Shown here: positions 17,518-27,000 of the stretch, in pieces
Layout of the letters: every line of letters starts with the position of its first letter
How positions within the stretch are numbered: the stretch's first letter is position 1
NCBI GenBank assembly: GCA_965657945.1
Contig: CBFHPW010000013.1
Location: 1-63,106, forward strand
Reading direction: 5' to 3'
Source of the DNA: CAJJDF01 sp965657945
Lineage (GTDB): Bacteria; Bacteroidota; Bacteroidia; Flavobacteriales_D; CAJJDF01
Length of the DNA stretch: 63,106 nt
Made by a program: the position numbers and the translations under genes
Notes under the pieces: generated by a model
Databases searched by the model: none
Told to the model about the DNA's origin: nothing
What the model saw: only the letters and a program-made list of their open reading frames with translations

Positions 17518-18738
17518 ATGTTAACCAAACTCGATAATGAACTGGCTATAGAAAGGCAAAAACTAAATGCTCTTTTAGAAATCACCAATTCTATCAATAA
17601 AAATTACAAGATAGGTGAATTGCTAAATCAATTCGAAAATGTGATACGTTATTACATTGGAGTGTCTAGGCTGGCATTTATAAATAATCGGAATAACTGG
17701 AAATGTATTTTAGTTTTCGGCATGAATGGCGATTGCTCTGGTTTCGACAAAACGAAAATGCTTTTAATAAAAAAATCCACTCTGTTAAGAGAGGTCAATA
17801 TAAAAGAGTTTAAAGATTTTGATCTTATTTTGCCCGTTTTTCATAAAGGCATCCCGCTCTCTTATATCCTTATAGGCGGAATAAAGGAAACCGAAATGAC
17901 TTCCTTCATCTCGCGTCATGTGGGATTTATTCAAACAATTTCTAATGTGGTTTCTGTGGCTATTGAAACAAAAACTCTTGCGAAAGAATTACTGAAAAAA
18001 AAGCTGAAAGAAAAAGATATGAAGTTGGCAGTTTTAATGCAAAAACTATTATTGCCAGATAATTTACCTTCCAACCAGTTCATTGATATTTCTGCCACTT
18101 ATTTAGCCAAAGAAATGGTCAGCGGAGACTATTATGATTTCATTCCTATCAATAAAAATGAGTATGTTTTTTGTATTGCTGATGTTTCTGGTAAAGGAAT
18201 GTCTGCCGCTTTGCTCATGTCCAATTTTCAGGCTACATTGCGCGCAAACGTGAAGTACAATCACAATAATCTTACCATCACTGAGCTTGTAAAAGAATTA
18301 AATGCAAGCGTGATATCCTCTGCCAAAGGTGAGAAGTTTATTACCTTCTTTATTGGGTATTATAAAGAAAATAACCGTACTTTAAAATACATCAATGCAG
18401 GACATAATTGTCCTATAATGGTTCATAGAAATACCGTGTCTGAGCTCAAAACCGGTTGTATTCCACTGGGAATTTTCGAAGAACTTCCAAGTATTCACGT
18501 TGGGAAATTGAAGATTGAACCGAACACAGTTTTTGTGTGTTACACAGACGGCATGGTAGAAGTAGAAAATGAAAAAGACGTTCAATTTCAGAATAAACGA
18601 TTAGCCAAGGCGGTAAAAGAAAATTCCTACTTAAATATGAAAGAGATGAATAATGCTTTGTTCGAAACCATCGATGAGTACAAAGGTTCAAAACCCTATC
18701 CAGATGATACGGCAGTTTTAAGTTTGAGAATTATATAA
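17518..18738 (+). CDS. GAF-like domain plus SpoIIE/PP2C-type serine phosphatase
   Basis: A 406-residue cytoplasmic regulator. The N-terminal 160 residues look like a GAF-type sensor domain, followed by a coiled linker (AKELLKKKLKEKDMKLAVLM). The C-terminal 210 residues are an RsbU/SpoIIE PP2C phosphatase with all metal-binding aspartate motifs: GDYYDF (about 203), IADVSGKGMSAAL (about 219-231), YTDGMVE (about 342), and PDDTAVL at the end. Such enzymes dephosphorylate anti-anti-sigma (STAS) proteins in partner-switching pathways; no STAS or RsbW gene is nearby. Its 3' end overlaps the convergent cyclase gene by 21 bases. Confidence 0.88.
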   Translation: MLTKLDNELAIERQKLNALLEITNSINKNYKIGELLNQFENVIRYYIGVSRLAFINNRNNWKCILVFGMNGDCSGFDKTKMLLIKKSTLLREVNIKEFKDFDLILPVFHKGIPLSYILIGGIKETEMTSFISRHVGFIQTISNVVSVAIETKTLAKELLKKKLKEKDMKLAVLMQKLLLPDNLPSNQFIDISATYLAKEMVSGDYYDFIPINKNEYVFCIADVSGKGMSAALLMSNFQATLRANVKYNHNNLTITELVKELNASVISSAKGEKFITFFIGYYKENNRTLKYINAGHNCPIMVHRNTVSELKTGCIPLGIFEELPSIHVGKLKIEPNTVFVCYTDGMVEVENEKDVQFQNKRLAKAVKENSYLNMKEMNNALFETIDEYKGSKPYPDDTAVLSLRII

Positions 18739-20271
18739 ATTTAAAGCAATCTCAATATTCTCCCTCTTCTTTTTTACCCGAGAAGACTTAGCGGTATCCG
18801 TATAAAACTTGTGAGTCTTCAAAAAGTTTACTTGTGCCTCATGAAATTCTAAAGGGGTTTTCATCACTCCATTCTCCATATATTCTTTCATGAGCTTATT
18901 ACTGATTTCTGTAAAATCATTCCTTCCGAGGTAATCTAAATCGGCATCCTTCATAATCTCTTCAAGCAAAGTTTGCGGCTCTCTAGACGGTTCTGTTGCC
19001 AAAATAAGACTTGCTACCAGCTCGATTTGTTCAGATTCAAAATTATAGTTTGGTAATATCGTTTTTGCAAATTCTGCTCCTACTATTTCATTGTTTTCGT
19101 ATTGCTCCAAAAAACCTATGTCATGCAGCAAGGCAGCCGTTTTCAACAATAGTATTTCTTCCGTGTATATTTCTTCTCCAAACCCTAAAAATTCAGCAGA
19201 ATTCATGACATTTAATGCGTGCTTTTCGTTGTGGTAATAAATTCCGGAGGGAAGTTCTTTCCTTATTTTGAGCTTCATATCTTTGAATAATGAAATGTAA
19301 TCGGGCTTCGTGTTTTTGAGGTTTCGCACGTATTTCCAAAACAAGGAGTTTGGAATTAGCCCCTCTTCATCTGCCGATAGTTCAGGTTTAATTCTTTTGA
19401 CAAAATACATCGGGATATTCCCCACGTTTTTCGTGCCTATCTCACCTCTTTCTTCGCAATCAAAAAAAGGATAGATGTGTCTGTAAGTAGATTCCGAAAT
19501 ATTTACTTTTCCCGGCAATCCCGCTTCTTGAAGACGACTAGCGACATTTACTGAACTTCCCCATACATCAAACATGGGGCGCTTTGTATCCAAGACTCCT
19601 GCTGCTATTTCACCTGTTGTTATCCCTACCCTAATCTGCCAATTTAGGTGGGTGGTTGAATTAATTTTCCTTACTTCATGCTGCATTTGAAGTCCTGATA
19701 AAACGGTGTAAATCGGATTTTTTCGATTTTTCTTTGGCACTCCGCCCACAGCAAAGTAACTGTCGCCAATGGTTTTAATCAAAATCATTTTGTTCTCCGT
19801 AATCACAGAGTCAAATTTTTTGAAGTACACATTTAAAGTGTCTACTAATTGATTGGCAGTAAGAAATGGTGTGATTTTAGAAAACGAAACAAAGTCTGCG
19901 AAAAGTACGGAAGCTTTTTCGTAATATTCGGGTTCTATCTTTCCTTTATTCTTCAGAACTTTTACAATTTTATTCGGAAAAATATCTTTTAATAATTCAT
20001 CCGATTTTTCGTGCTCGTACTCCAGTAAAGCTTTCTGTTCTTCAATTTTTTCCTTTTGAGCAATGATAGTGGTAGTTCTTCGCTCCATGAATGCTCTTAT
20101 TTTCTTTTTTTGGCTCCTGCCAAGAAAAAACAAATACACAAAGGCTAAGGCCAACACTCCACTAAGCACTTGCCAAAAAAACATGGACTGAATGAGTTTA
20201 GAAACAAAGTTCGATTCTAAAATAAATAGGTGAGTTATAAAAAAAGCAATCGAGTTCATGGTTTCGATCAA
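18718..20271 (-). CDS. Adenylate cyclase fused to an HD-domain hydrolase
   Basis: A 517-residue protein. One clear membrane segment (VLSGVLALAFVYLFFLG, about residues 36-52) is followed by a coiled coil (70-95) and a class III cyclase domain (about 110-290). Metal aspartates lie in VLFADFVSFSK and KTIGDSYFAVGG. The K of KTIGD and the D of FDVWGSSVNVASR are the residues that select ATP, which favours cAMP over cGMP. The C-terminal 170 residues form an HD fold: YHNEKHALNV, then AALLHDIGFLEQY, then KDADLDYLG. The HD part could hydrolyse a nucleotide, so synthesis and turnover may sit on one chain. It converges with the SpoIIE-type phosphatase gene. Confidence 0.87.
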   Translation of the reverse strand: MIETMNSIAFFITHLFILESNFVSKLIQSMFFWQVLSGVLALAFVYLFFLGRSQKKKIRAFMERRTTTIIAQKEKIEEQKALLEYEHEKSDELLKDIFPNKIVKVLKNKGKIEPEYYEKASVLFADFVSFSKITPFLTANQLVDTLNVYFKKFDSVITENKMILIKTIGDSYFAVGGVPKKNRKNPIYTVLSGLQMQHEVRKINSTTHLNWQIRVGITTGEIAAGVLDTKRPMFDVWGSSVNVASRLQEAGLPGKVNISESTYRHIYPFFDCEERGEIGTKNVGNIPMYFVKRIKPELSADEEGLIPNSLFWKYVRNLKNTKPDYISLFKDMKLKIRKELPSGIYYHNEKHALNVMNSAEFLGFGEEIYTEEILLLKTAALLHDIGFLEQYENNEIVGAEFAKTILPNYNFESEQIELVASLILATEPSREPQTLLEEIMKDADLDYLGRNDFTEISNKLMKEYMENGVMKTPLEFHEAQVNFLKTHKFYTDTAKSSRVKKKRENIEIALNLYNSQT

Positions 20272-20304
20272 GAATTAGAAAGCACAATAGAGCTAAAATA
20301 TGAA

Positions 20305-21249
20305 TTAGTTTTTTTTCGGTTTGGCTGGCGTAACTTCCGACATTTTTTGACCCACAAAAGTTCCTTCAATGATTTGCTGTTGAAAATCTTTCATTCCTCC
20401 CGGAGAATGTGGCACCAAGATAGTATTGTTGCCTTCTTTTGTTCCAATGCTATTTAATGTATCAAAATATTGTGTCAGCAATACAAACTGCATCACTTCA
20501 GTCGAGTTTATTTCATCCAACGAATCCTTAAAGTCTTCTATTGACTCTTTAAATCCTTTTACAATTGCAATTCGCTGAGCAGCAACTCCTTCCCCTTGCA
20601 ATCGTTTGCTTTCTGCATCAGCTTCAGCCTCTTTTACGATAGTAATTTTTGTTGCTTCTGCTTCTTGCAATGCGGCCTCTTTGTCTCTTTTAGCTGCATT
20701 GATTCGGTTCATCGACTCTTTTACATTTTTGTCAGGATCAATGTCTGTAATCAGTGTTTTTATTATTTCAAAACCATAATCGTCCATCGATGCCGAAAGA
20801 CTTTGGTTAACGGCATTTGCAATGTCATCTTTTCTAGAGAACACTTCGTCTAGCTCAAGTTTTGGCACTTCTGCCCGAATTACATCAAAGATGAAAGAAG
20901 AAATCTGTCTGGAAGAATCATCTAGGCTATAAAACGACTCTTTGGTCTTACTAGGAATTACCTTGTATTGCACAGAGGCTTGCATGACTACAAACACATT
21001 GTCCATCGTTTTTGTTTCCACGTGTACATCCAACTGAAGTACTCTTAAATTTACGGTGCCTGCAACCGAATCAATAATTGGAATTTTAAAACTAAGTCCA
21101 GAATCTGCAATACGTGTAAATTTTCCTAGTCGTTGAATTACCTTAGCCGATTTTTCTGGCACGATAACAACAGAAAGTAAGAGGAAAATCACTAGTAATA
21201 CGAGCAGTACAATTATTGCTGGCGAAAGTTGGGTATCTATAAATATCAT
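20305..21249 (-). CDS. SPFH/Band 7 (stomatin-like) membrane protein
   Basis: A 314-residue protein. An N-terminal membrane segment (IIVLLVLLVIFLLLSVVIV, about residues 12-30) is followed by the SPFH core (KSAKVIQRLGKFTRIADSGL, VNLRVLQLDVHVETKTMDNV). A charged coiled coil (NRINAAKRDKEAALQEAEAT, then EAEADAESKRLQGEGVAAQR, about 182-230) follows. This is the stomatin/prohibitin plan, in which proteins oligomerise on the inner membrane and organise lipid microdomains or regulate FtsH-type proteases. No NfeD partner gene is adjacent. Confidence 0.9.
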   Translation of the reverse strand: MIFIDTQLSPAIIVLLVLLVIFLLLSVVIVPEKSAKVIQRLGKFTRIADSGLSFKIPIIDSVAGTVNLRVLQLDVHVETKTMDNVFVVMQASVQYKVIPSKTKESFYSLDDSSRQISSFIFDVIRAEVPKLELDEVFSRKDDIANAVNQSLSASMDDYGFEIIKTLITDIDPDKNVKESMNRINAAKRDKEAALQEAEATKITIVKEAEADAESKRLQGEGVAAQRIAIVKGFKESIEDFKDSLDEINSTEVMQFVLLTQYFDTLNSIGTKEGNNTILVPHSPGGMKDFQQQIIEGTFVGQKMSEVTPAKPKKN

Positions 21250-21352
21250 AAGTTTTTGGGGTGTTTTTGTGGATTTTATTCGAACAAATTAGATTGTTCT
21301 CTTAAATTACGAATAATAATAAGCTTGAGTGAGGTTTAAGTCAAATTTTTAC

Positions 21353-21386
21353 AAAAAAAATGCGGTGAATATACCACCGCATTTTT
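21353..21386 (-). terminator. Intrinsic terminator after ferritin
   Basis: AATGCGGTG (21359-21367), a 7-base loop and CACCGCATT (21375-21383) form a 9-base stem with A-runs before and T-runs after. It should therefore work for the ferritin gene on the minus strand and possibly in both directions. Confidence 0.85.
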
Positions 21387-21409
21387 TATCCTATTATAAA
21401 TAAGAGCGA

Positions 21410-21931
21410 TTACTCTGCGGTATTGTTAATTGTAATCTGTGGATTTTTAATGTTTTTTAAATCTCTATCAAAGTGATAAAGGCCACTTTTGTCATCACCA
21501 ATCAAGTTTAATTGGTCAATAATCGTTCTTACGACAGCCTCTTCTTCAATTTGTTCAGAAACGTACCACTGCATGAAATTCATCGTTGGAAAATCTTTTT
21601 CTTCGTAACAAATCCCTACTACTTCATTCACTTTGGCCGACACCGTTAATTCGTGTTTCAAAAATTCTTCAAACACGTATCGTATCGATTTAAAATCATT
21701 GGAAGGCATATCAATTTGTGGAATCACAGCTTTCCCTCCTCTTTCATTTATGAATTTCACTAATCGCAGCATGTGCATTCTTTCCTCATCCGATTGCTCA
21801 TAAAAAAACTCTGACGTACCACTGAATCCATTTACTTCTGCCCAAGAGGCAACAGCCAAATAATAATGAGAGGAAAATGCCTCTACTACTAATTGGGAAT
21901 TTAGCGCTTCTTCTACTCTTTTGTTTAGCAT
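21410..21931 (-). CDS. ftnA: Ferritin
   Basis: A 173-residue non-haem ferritin that oxidises Fe(II) and stores it in a 24-subunit shell. Ferroxidase-centre residues are at the expected positions: E17 in VVEAFSSHYYL and E50 with H53 in SDEERMHM. Further glutamates lie in EFLKHELTVSAKVNE and SEQIEEEAVVRTI. There is no haem-ligating methionine arrangement of the bacterioferritin type. It is a single gene with its own terminator. Confidence 0.94.
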   Translation of the reverse strand: MLNKRVEEALNSQLVVEAFSSHYYLAVASWAEVNGFSGTSEFFYEQSDEERMHMLRLVKFINERGGKAVIPQIDMPSNDFKSIRYVFEEFLKHELTVSAKVNEVVGICYEEKDFPTMNFMQWYVSEQIEEEAVVRTIIDQLNLIGDDKSGLYHFDRDLKNIKNPQITINNTAE

Positions 21932-22017
21932 AATTTAGTTGTAGTTTTGTGAAACAAGATTGAATGATAAAATTACAAAATATATAATCAAATTGATAGG
22001 GTTAGCCTTAATATAGA

Positions 22018-22428
22018 ATGGATATGAATAAAATTGAACACATAGGAATCGCGGTAAAAGACATGGAACAATCCAACTCGCTTTTTTCAGCACTTTTTGA
22101 TAGACAACCTTACAAACAAGAGGAGGTGAAATCAGAACATGTACTCACCTCGTTTTTTAAAACCGGAGAGTCGAAAATAGAATTGTTACAAGCGACCCAT
22201 CCGGATAGCGCTATTGCTAAGTTTATTGAAAAAAAAGGGGAAGGAATTCACCACATTGCCTTTGATGTAACCGATATTTATTCAGAGTTAAAAAGGCTGG
22301 AAAGAGAAGGTTTCAAAATCATTACTAAAGAGCCAAAACGAGGAGCAGACAATAAACTTGTCGCATTTTTACACCCCAAATCTACGAACGGAGTATTGAT
22401 AGAGTTGTGTCAAGAAATAATGGAATAA
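22018..22428 (+). CDS. mce: Methylmalonyl-CoA epimerase
   Basis: A 136-residue vicinal-oxygen-chelate enzyme that interconverts the two methylmalonyl-CoA epimers in the propionyl-CoA to succinyl-CoA route. Metal ligands fall in the family positions: HIGIAVKDM (residue 8), ESKIELLQAT (about 60), GIHHIAFDV (about 80) and VLIELCQE at the end. It fits a cell that oxidises odd-chain fatty acids or branched amino acids. The mutase genes are not in the window. Confidence 0.92.
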   Translation: MDMNKIEHIGIAVKDMEQSNSLFSALFDRQPYKQEEVKSEHVLTSFFKTGESKIELLQATHPDSAIAKFIEKKGEGIHHIAFDVTDIYSELKRLEREGFKIITKEPKRGADNKLVAFLHPKSTNGVLIELCQEIME

Positions 22429-22512
22429 CGTCAGAGTTTAGTGTGTTATACTGATAATTTTACCCAACATTTGGCAAATAATTGCTGTATCTTCATGGTA
22501 AAATAAAAGCTC

Positions 22513-22962
22513 ATGATAAATTGGAATTCTGTAATAAAATTTGCGAACCACGGTTCTCCAGAACCAGATATAAGAGTAGAAAAATCGGAAGAAGAATGGA
22601 AAGAGCAACTTACTCCAGAGCAATTCAGAATTACACGTCAAAAAGGAACTGAACCAGCAGGTTCGGGCGAGTTTTGTAGCGCTCACGATTTAGGAAAATA
22701 CAATTGTATTTGTTGCGATACACCGCTTTTTGATTCGACAATTAAGTTTGAATCTGGAACAGGCTGGCCAAGTTTCACCGCGCCCATCACCGAAAATGCA
22801 ATTGGTTATATAAAAGATACTTCTTTTGGGATGATAAGAGTAGAAGTAGTCTGTAATACCTGTGACGCTCATTTGGGTCACGTTTTTCCTGACGGACCAG
22901 AACCAAGTGGTTTGAGATACTGCATCAATTCGGCTTCTTTACAGCTTCAAAAAAAGGCGTAA
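22513..22962 (+). CDS. msrB: Peptide-methionine (R)-S-oxide reductase MsrB
   Basis: A 149-residue repair enzyme reducing methionine-R-sulfoxide in proteins. Zinc-binding cysteine pairs lie in CICCDTPLFDS (about residues 65-75) and VCNTCDAHLGHVF (about 115-127). The catalytic cysteine is in GLRYCINSASL near the C-terminus. There is no signal peptide, so it acts in the cytoplasm. The stop codon is one base away from the selO start, so the two genes form an oxidative-stress operon. Confidence 0.95.
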   Translation: MINWNSVIKFANHGSPEPDIRVEKSEEEWKEQLTPEQFRITRQKGTEPAGSGEFCSAHDLGKYNCICCDTPLFDSTIKFESGTGWPSFTAPITENAIGYIKDTSFGMIRVEVVCNTCDAHLGHVFPDGPEPSGLRYCINSASLQLQKKA

Positions 22963-22963
22963 C

Positions 22964-24529
22964 ATGAAAAAGTTAGTCAACTTACCGCTCGTTCCCTCTT
23001 TTTCAAAAGACCTTCCTTCCGACCCATTAAACTCGAATGAATCTCGGCAAGTTGAAGGCGCTTGTTTTTCTTTTGTAACTCCGGTTATTCCCTCAAGTCC
23101 TAGCCTCGTTCATTTCTCTCAACCTTTGTTGGATGAATGGGACTTAGAAATGGAAGAAGAGGAGGTTATAAAAGTGCTGAGCGGGGAAACAAAATTTAAT
23201 GAATTTGAGCCTTACGCTATGTGTTATGGCGGTCACCAATTTGGCCAATGGGCTGGGCAATTAGGAGACGGAAGGGCAATAAATATTGCTGAAATTGAAA
23301 TCAACAACTCACCCATTAAACTCCAACTAAAAGGTGCGGGGCCTACCCCATATTCTCGGAGAGCAGATGGGTTTGCCGTTTTGCGTTCTTCTATCCGCGA
23401 GTATTTGTGTAGTGAGGCTATGCACAATTTAGGAATTCCTACAACTCGTGCGCTTTCTCTCATAAAAACCGGAGACTTGGTTCCACGAGATGTCCTGTAC
23501 AATGGCAATGTTCAGGAAGAACCAGGGGCTATCGTTTGTCGAGTTGCTCCTAGCTTTATTCGTTTTGGGAATTTCGAGATATTTGCCGCTAGGCAAGATA
23601 AAAAAAATCTAAAAACACTTGTTGACTTCACAATTAAGCACCATTTTCCAAATTTAGACCCTCCCTCAAAATCAACTTACCTTGCCTTTTTTCAAGAAGT
23701 AGTTTCAAAAACGCTCGACATGATCATTCATTGGCAGCGAGTAGGGTTTGTACACGGTGTGATGAATACAGATAACTTATCCATTTTGGGGCTTACCATA
23801 GATTACGGGCCTTATGGTTGGCTAGAAGATTACAATCCAGGGTGGACTCCAAATACAACCGATGCGCAACATAGAAGGTATCGATTTGGTAACCAACCAA
23901 ATGTGGCCCTTTGGAACCTCACTCAGCTTGCTAACGCGATTTATCCTTTAATTGAAGATGCAGAACCTCTCGAGGATATTTTAACTGGGTTTAAAGTGCA
24001 ATTTGCACACAAAAATCACCAAATGATGTGCGAAAAAATCGGGTTGTACACTCCAGATTTGGTTCCTGATACCATTATCTATTCTCTCGAAGAAAACCTA
24101 CGAGTATCGGAAACAGACATGACTCTATTCTTTCGAGAACTTAGCGGGTTTAGCTCATTCAAATGGAATAGCTTTAAGAAAATAATCGAATTCTCCAGCT
24201 ATTTGAATAGCTCTGAAGTAACTTCTCATTTACCAAAATGGCGAAACTGGTTCAAAGAGTATAAAAGACTAACGAAACAAGAAGAAGTGGAAGACAAGAC
24301 TCGCTTGACTAAAATGAAAAAAACAAACCCAAAGTATGTTTTACGAAACTACATGGCTCAGTTAGCTATAGAAAAAGCAGAAATAGGAGATTACAGCCTT
24401 GTAGAGGAGTTGTTTGATTTGTTGCAAAACCCTTACAGTGAACAACCAACAAAGGAAAAGTGGTATACAAAAAGACCCGATTGGGCAAAACAAAAAGTGG
24501 GCTGTTCTATGTTGTCTTGTAGCTCCTAA
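22964..24529 (+). CDS. selO: Protein adenylyltransferase SelO (YdiU/UPF0061)
   Basis: A 521-residue pseudokinase-fold enzyme. SelO proteins bind ATP in a flipped orientation and transfer AMP to proteins, affecting S-glutathionylation under oxidative stress. Visible signatures are CYGGHQFGQWAGQLGDGRA (about residues 87-105), QLKGAGPTPYSRRADGFAVL (about 121-140), HGVMNTDNLSILGLTIDYGP (about 264-283) and DAQHRRYRFGNQP. The C-terminus ends SMLSCSS, with cysteine three residues from the end, where eukaryotic SelO carries selenocysteine. Tight coupling to msrB supports a redox role. Confidence 0.94.
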   Translation: MKKLVNLPLVPSFSKDLPSDPLNSNESRQVEGACFSFVTPVIPSSPSLVHFSQPLLDEWDLEMEEEEVIKVLSGETKFNEFEPYAMCYGGHQFGQWAGQLGDGRAINIAEIEINNSPIKLQLKGAGPTPYSRRADGFAVLRSSIREYLCSEAMHNLGIPTTRALSLIKTGDLVPRDVLYNGNVQEEPGAIVCRVAPSFIRFGNFEIFAARQDKKNLKTLVDFTIKHHFPNLDPPSKSTYLAFFQEVVSKTLDMIIHWQRVGFVHGVMNTDNLSILGLTIDYGPYGWLEDYNPGWTPNTTDAQHRRYRFGNQPNVALWNLTQLANAIYPLIEDAEPLEDILTGFKVQFAHKNHQMMCEKIGLYTPDLVPDTIIYSLEENLRVSETDMTLFFRELSGFSSFKWNSFKKIIEFSSYLNSSEVTSHLPKWRNWFKEYKRLTKQEEVEDKTRLTKMKKTNPKYVLRNYMAQLAIEKAEIGDYSLVEELFDLLQNPYSEQPTKEKWYTKRPDWAKQKVGCSMLSCSS

Positions 24530-24726
24530 TTTGTTTTTTCAAAACAAGTCATTAAATCAATGGGTACTCTTTTGCTAAAAAACGGATTACTTTATTAATT
24601 TTAGTGCAAAATTAAAGAAAACCTAGAACATCTTTTTGTAAGTACCGTCCGTTGAATTCAAAATCAAAACAGAAATGGTCTCACTTTTATAGTTCTTTTT
24701 TAATGTATACTTAATATAGATATTCG

Positions 24727-24755
24727 TTGCAATTAATCGAATTCGCTTACTTTTG
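24727..24755 (+). promoter_or_regulatory. Promoter of the Na/Pi cotransporter gene
   Basis: TTG at 24727-24729, an 18-base spacer and an exact TAnnTTTG match (TACTTTTG, 24748-24755) fit the Bacteroidota housekeeping promoter. The -7 box ends 6 bases before the ATG at 24762, so the transcript would have almost no leader. Confidence 0.65.
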
Positions 24756-24761
24756 AAAAAA

Positions 24762-26945
24762 ATGTATATCCTCCAAAAAATGAAAAACCTAGTATTCTTA
24801 ATCTCGTTTGTTTTTTCACTTGGTTTTTCGCTCACAGCACAGTCAAATGACTCACTTGCCGAAGCAATTATTGAAAACACAACTATTCAACAAAATTACG
24901 AGCCTTCAACAGAGGTGATTCACAACGTTTTCACCAAGGAAAAAGAAGGATCGGCAGATATTAGTTGGCTAATAGAGTATGAAGCAATGAACCAGTTGAA
25001 AGCCTTTGGTTATTCAGTTGTTATAAAATGGAATACTGAAATTGGAGCCAAAAGACACAAAAGCGGGTATGAAAATTCTGATTGGACTTCCATTCACAGC
25101 ATTCCTCTCTCCTCTACCCATTACATGTTAGACGGCTTGAAAGGAGGAGAAAAACATGTGTTTAAAATTGGATTGGAGAAAGGAGAAACTCAAGTTTTTT
25201 CGGACAAACACAAATTTGAAACCAAAAGACCTTGGGGAATTTTTAGAGTATTAGTCTTAATTGGAGCCTTAGGAATGTTCATTTATGGAATGAAGATTAT
25301 GAGTGAAGGGTTGCAGCAAGCAGCAGGATCTCGATTAAGAAAAATGTTGGCTTCTATAACGTCCAACAGAATTAAAGGAGTTTTAACAGGATTTGGAATC
25401 ACATCTATCGTCCAATCCTCTTCAGTAACCACGGTAATGACAGTTAGTTTTGTGAATGCTGGATTACTAACTCTGATACAATCTGCGGGTGTGATGATGG
25501 GTGCCAACATTGGAACGACAATTACTGCTTGGTTAATTAATTTATTTGGGTTTAAAGTAAGTATGGCAAATTACGCTTTAGTGATTATTGCTCTTGGAGC
25601 GCCTTTCTTATTTTTTGGTAAATCTAAAATGAAAGCATGGGCAGGGGCGATTATCGGTTTTGCACTCTTGTTTATGGGATTAGGAGAGTTAAAAGGAGCA
25701 GTACCTGGGCTAGACGCAAGCTCTCCGCTGGTGCAATTTTTTACTGAATACAATACCGGTAGTTTTCTTAGTATATTAATGTTTGTAGGACTTGGTACAA
25801 TCGTTACTGTTGTGATTCAATCCTCGTCTGCCGCAATGGCCTTAACGATGACCTTGGTTGCTGCAGGTGTTATTCCCTTTGAAGTAGCCGCAGCGATGGT
25901 TCTCGGAGAAAACATTGGAACAACCATTACAGCAGAATTAGCTTCTCTTATAGGGAACGTTCACGCAAAACGTTCTGCACGAATTCATTCTATGTTCAAT
26001 CTAATCGGAGTGTTCTGGGCAGTCTTGTTGATGCCATTTCTTATTGACGCAATCGTTTGGTTCATGGAAATTACAGGAGCAGGAAATCCCATTCCTGAAT
26101 ACGATGCAGATGGCTCAATCATTAAAAAAGATTCGTACAATACTGGGATCGCACTTTTCCATACTACTTTCAATTTATTGAATGTATTGTTACTTATTGG
26201 ATTCGTGCCACAATTAGTTAGTTTAGCCGAAAGGTCTGTTAAGTCAAAAGGAGAGGAAGACGAAGAGTTCCACTTAGAGTTCATTAGTGCTGGAATGATG
26301 TCAACGCCCGATTTATCTATTTCAGAGGCAAAAAAAGAAATTGAAAAATTTGGACACATTACCCAAAGAATGAATGGGTTTATTTCTAGTATCCTGGTAG
26401 AAAAAGAAAATAAAAAAATCAGTAAACTCATTAAAAAAGTAAAAAAATACGAAGAAATAACTGACAGAATTGAACTGGAAGTTGCCGATTACCTTGCTAA
26501 AGTTTCCAAAGGGGAAATGAGTACAGATACCTCTATTAGAATAAGAGGAATGCTGAGTATCATCGGGGATTTAGAAAGAATTGGTGATATTTACTACCAA
26601 ATTTCAAAAACGATTGAGTCGAAACATGAAAAGAAAATCTATTTCAAGCCAGAACACAGAGAAAAACTCTTAAAACTTGCCGGACTTGTGGACGAGGCGT
26701 TTGAAATAATGATAGAAAACTTATCCGAAATCTACAGCAACGTTTCTATTGAAAAAGCTCTATCCAAAGAGAAAGAAATTAACAAGTTTAGAAATGCAAT
26801 CAGAAAACAACACTTGCTCGATATTGGTTCCGGTAAATATGACGCTGTAACAGCAACACTTTACAGTAATATATTCCATTCTTTGGAGAAAGTGGGTGAC
26901 CACTTGATCAATGTAACAGAAGGACTCGTGGGAGATTTGGATTGA
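24762..26945 (+). CDS. Na/Pi-cotransporter family protein with N-terminal periplasmic domain and C-terminal PhoU-like domain
   Basis: 727 residues from the ATG at 24762; another ATG at 24780 begins a cleaner signal peptide (MKNLVFLISFVFSLGFSLTAQ). A TTG at 24753 is in frame but lies inside the promoter. After the signal comes a fibronectin-III-like segment of about 110 residues ending HKFETKRPWG. The NptA-type core has two inverted repeats with the QSSSVTTVMT and QSSSAAMALT motifs that coordinate sodium and phosphate. The last 210 residues are helical and PhoU-like (GDLERIGDIYYQISKTIE, FHSLEKVGDHLINVTEG). Its likely role is sodium-coupled phosphate uptake or export. Confidence 0.9.
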   Translation: MYILQKMKNLVFLISFVFSLGFSLTAQSNDSLAEAIIENTTIQQNYEPSTEVIHNVFTKEKEGSADISWLIEYEAMNQLKAFGYSVVIKWNTEIGAKRHKSGYENSDWTSIHSIPLSSTHYMLDGLKGGEKHVFKIGLEKGETQVFSDKHKFETKRPWGIFRVLVLIGALGMFIYGMKIMSEGLQQAAGSRLRKMLASITSNRIKGVLTGFGITSIVQSSSVTTVMTVSFVNAGLLTLIQSAGVMMGANIGTTITAWLINLFGFKVSMANYALVIIALGAPFLFFGKSKMKAWAGAIIGFALLFMGLGELKGAVPGLDASSPLVQFFTEYNTGSFLSILMFVGLGTIVTVVIQSSSAAMALTMTLVAAGVIPFEVAAAMVLGENIGTTITAELASLIGNVHAKRSARIHSMFNLIGVFWAVLLMPFLIDAIVWFMEITGAGNPIPEYDADGSIIKKDSYNTGIALFHTTFNLLNVLLLIGFVPQLVSLAERSVKSKGEEDEEFHLEFISAGMMSTPDLSISEAKKEIEKFGHITQRMNGFISSILVEKENKKISKLIKKVKKYEEITDRIELEVADYLAKVSKGEMSTDTSIRIRGMLSIIGDLERIGDIYYQISKTIESKHEKKIYFKPEHREKLLKLAGLVDEAFEIMIENLSEIYSNVSIEKALSKEKEINKFRNAIRKQHLLDIGSGKYDAVTATLYSNIFHSLEKVGDHLINVTEGLVGDLD

Positions 26946-26966
26946 AAAACAAACTGATCTATTTCC

Positions 26967-27000
26967 AAAGCCTCTTTTCAAATGAAAAGAGGCTTTTTTT
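26967..27000 (+). terminator. Intrinsic terminator between the Na/Pi gene and ruvC
   Basis: AAAGCCTCTTTTC (26967-26979), a 4-base loop and GAAAAGAGGCTTT (26984-26996), followed by a T-run into 27000. The 13-base stem is perfect. It lies between two convergent genes and should serve the Na/Pi gene. Confidence 0.93.
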
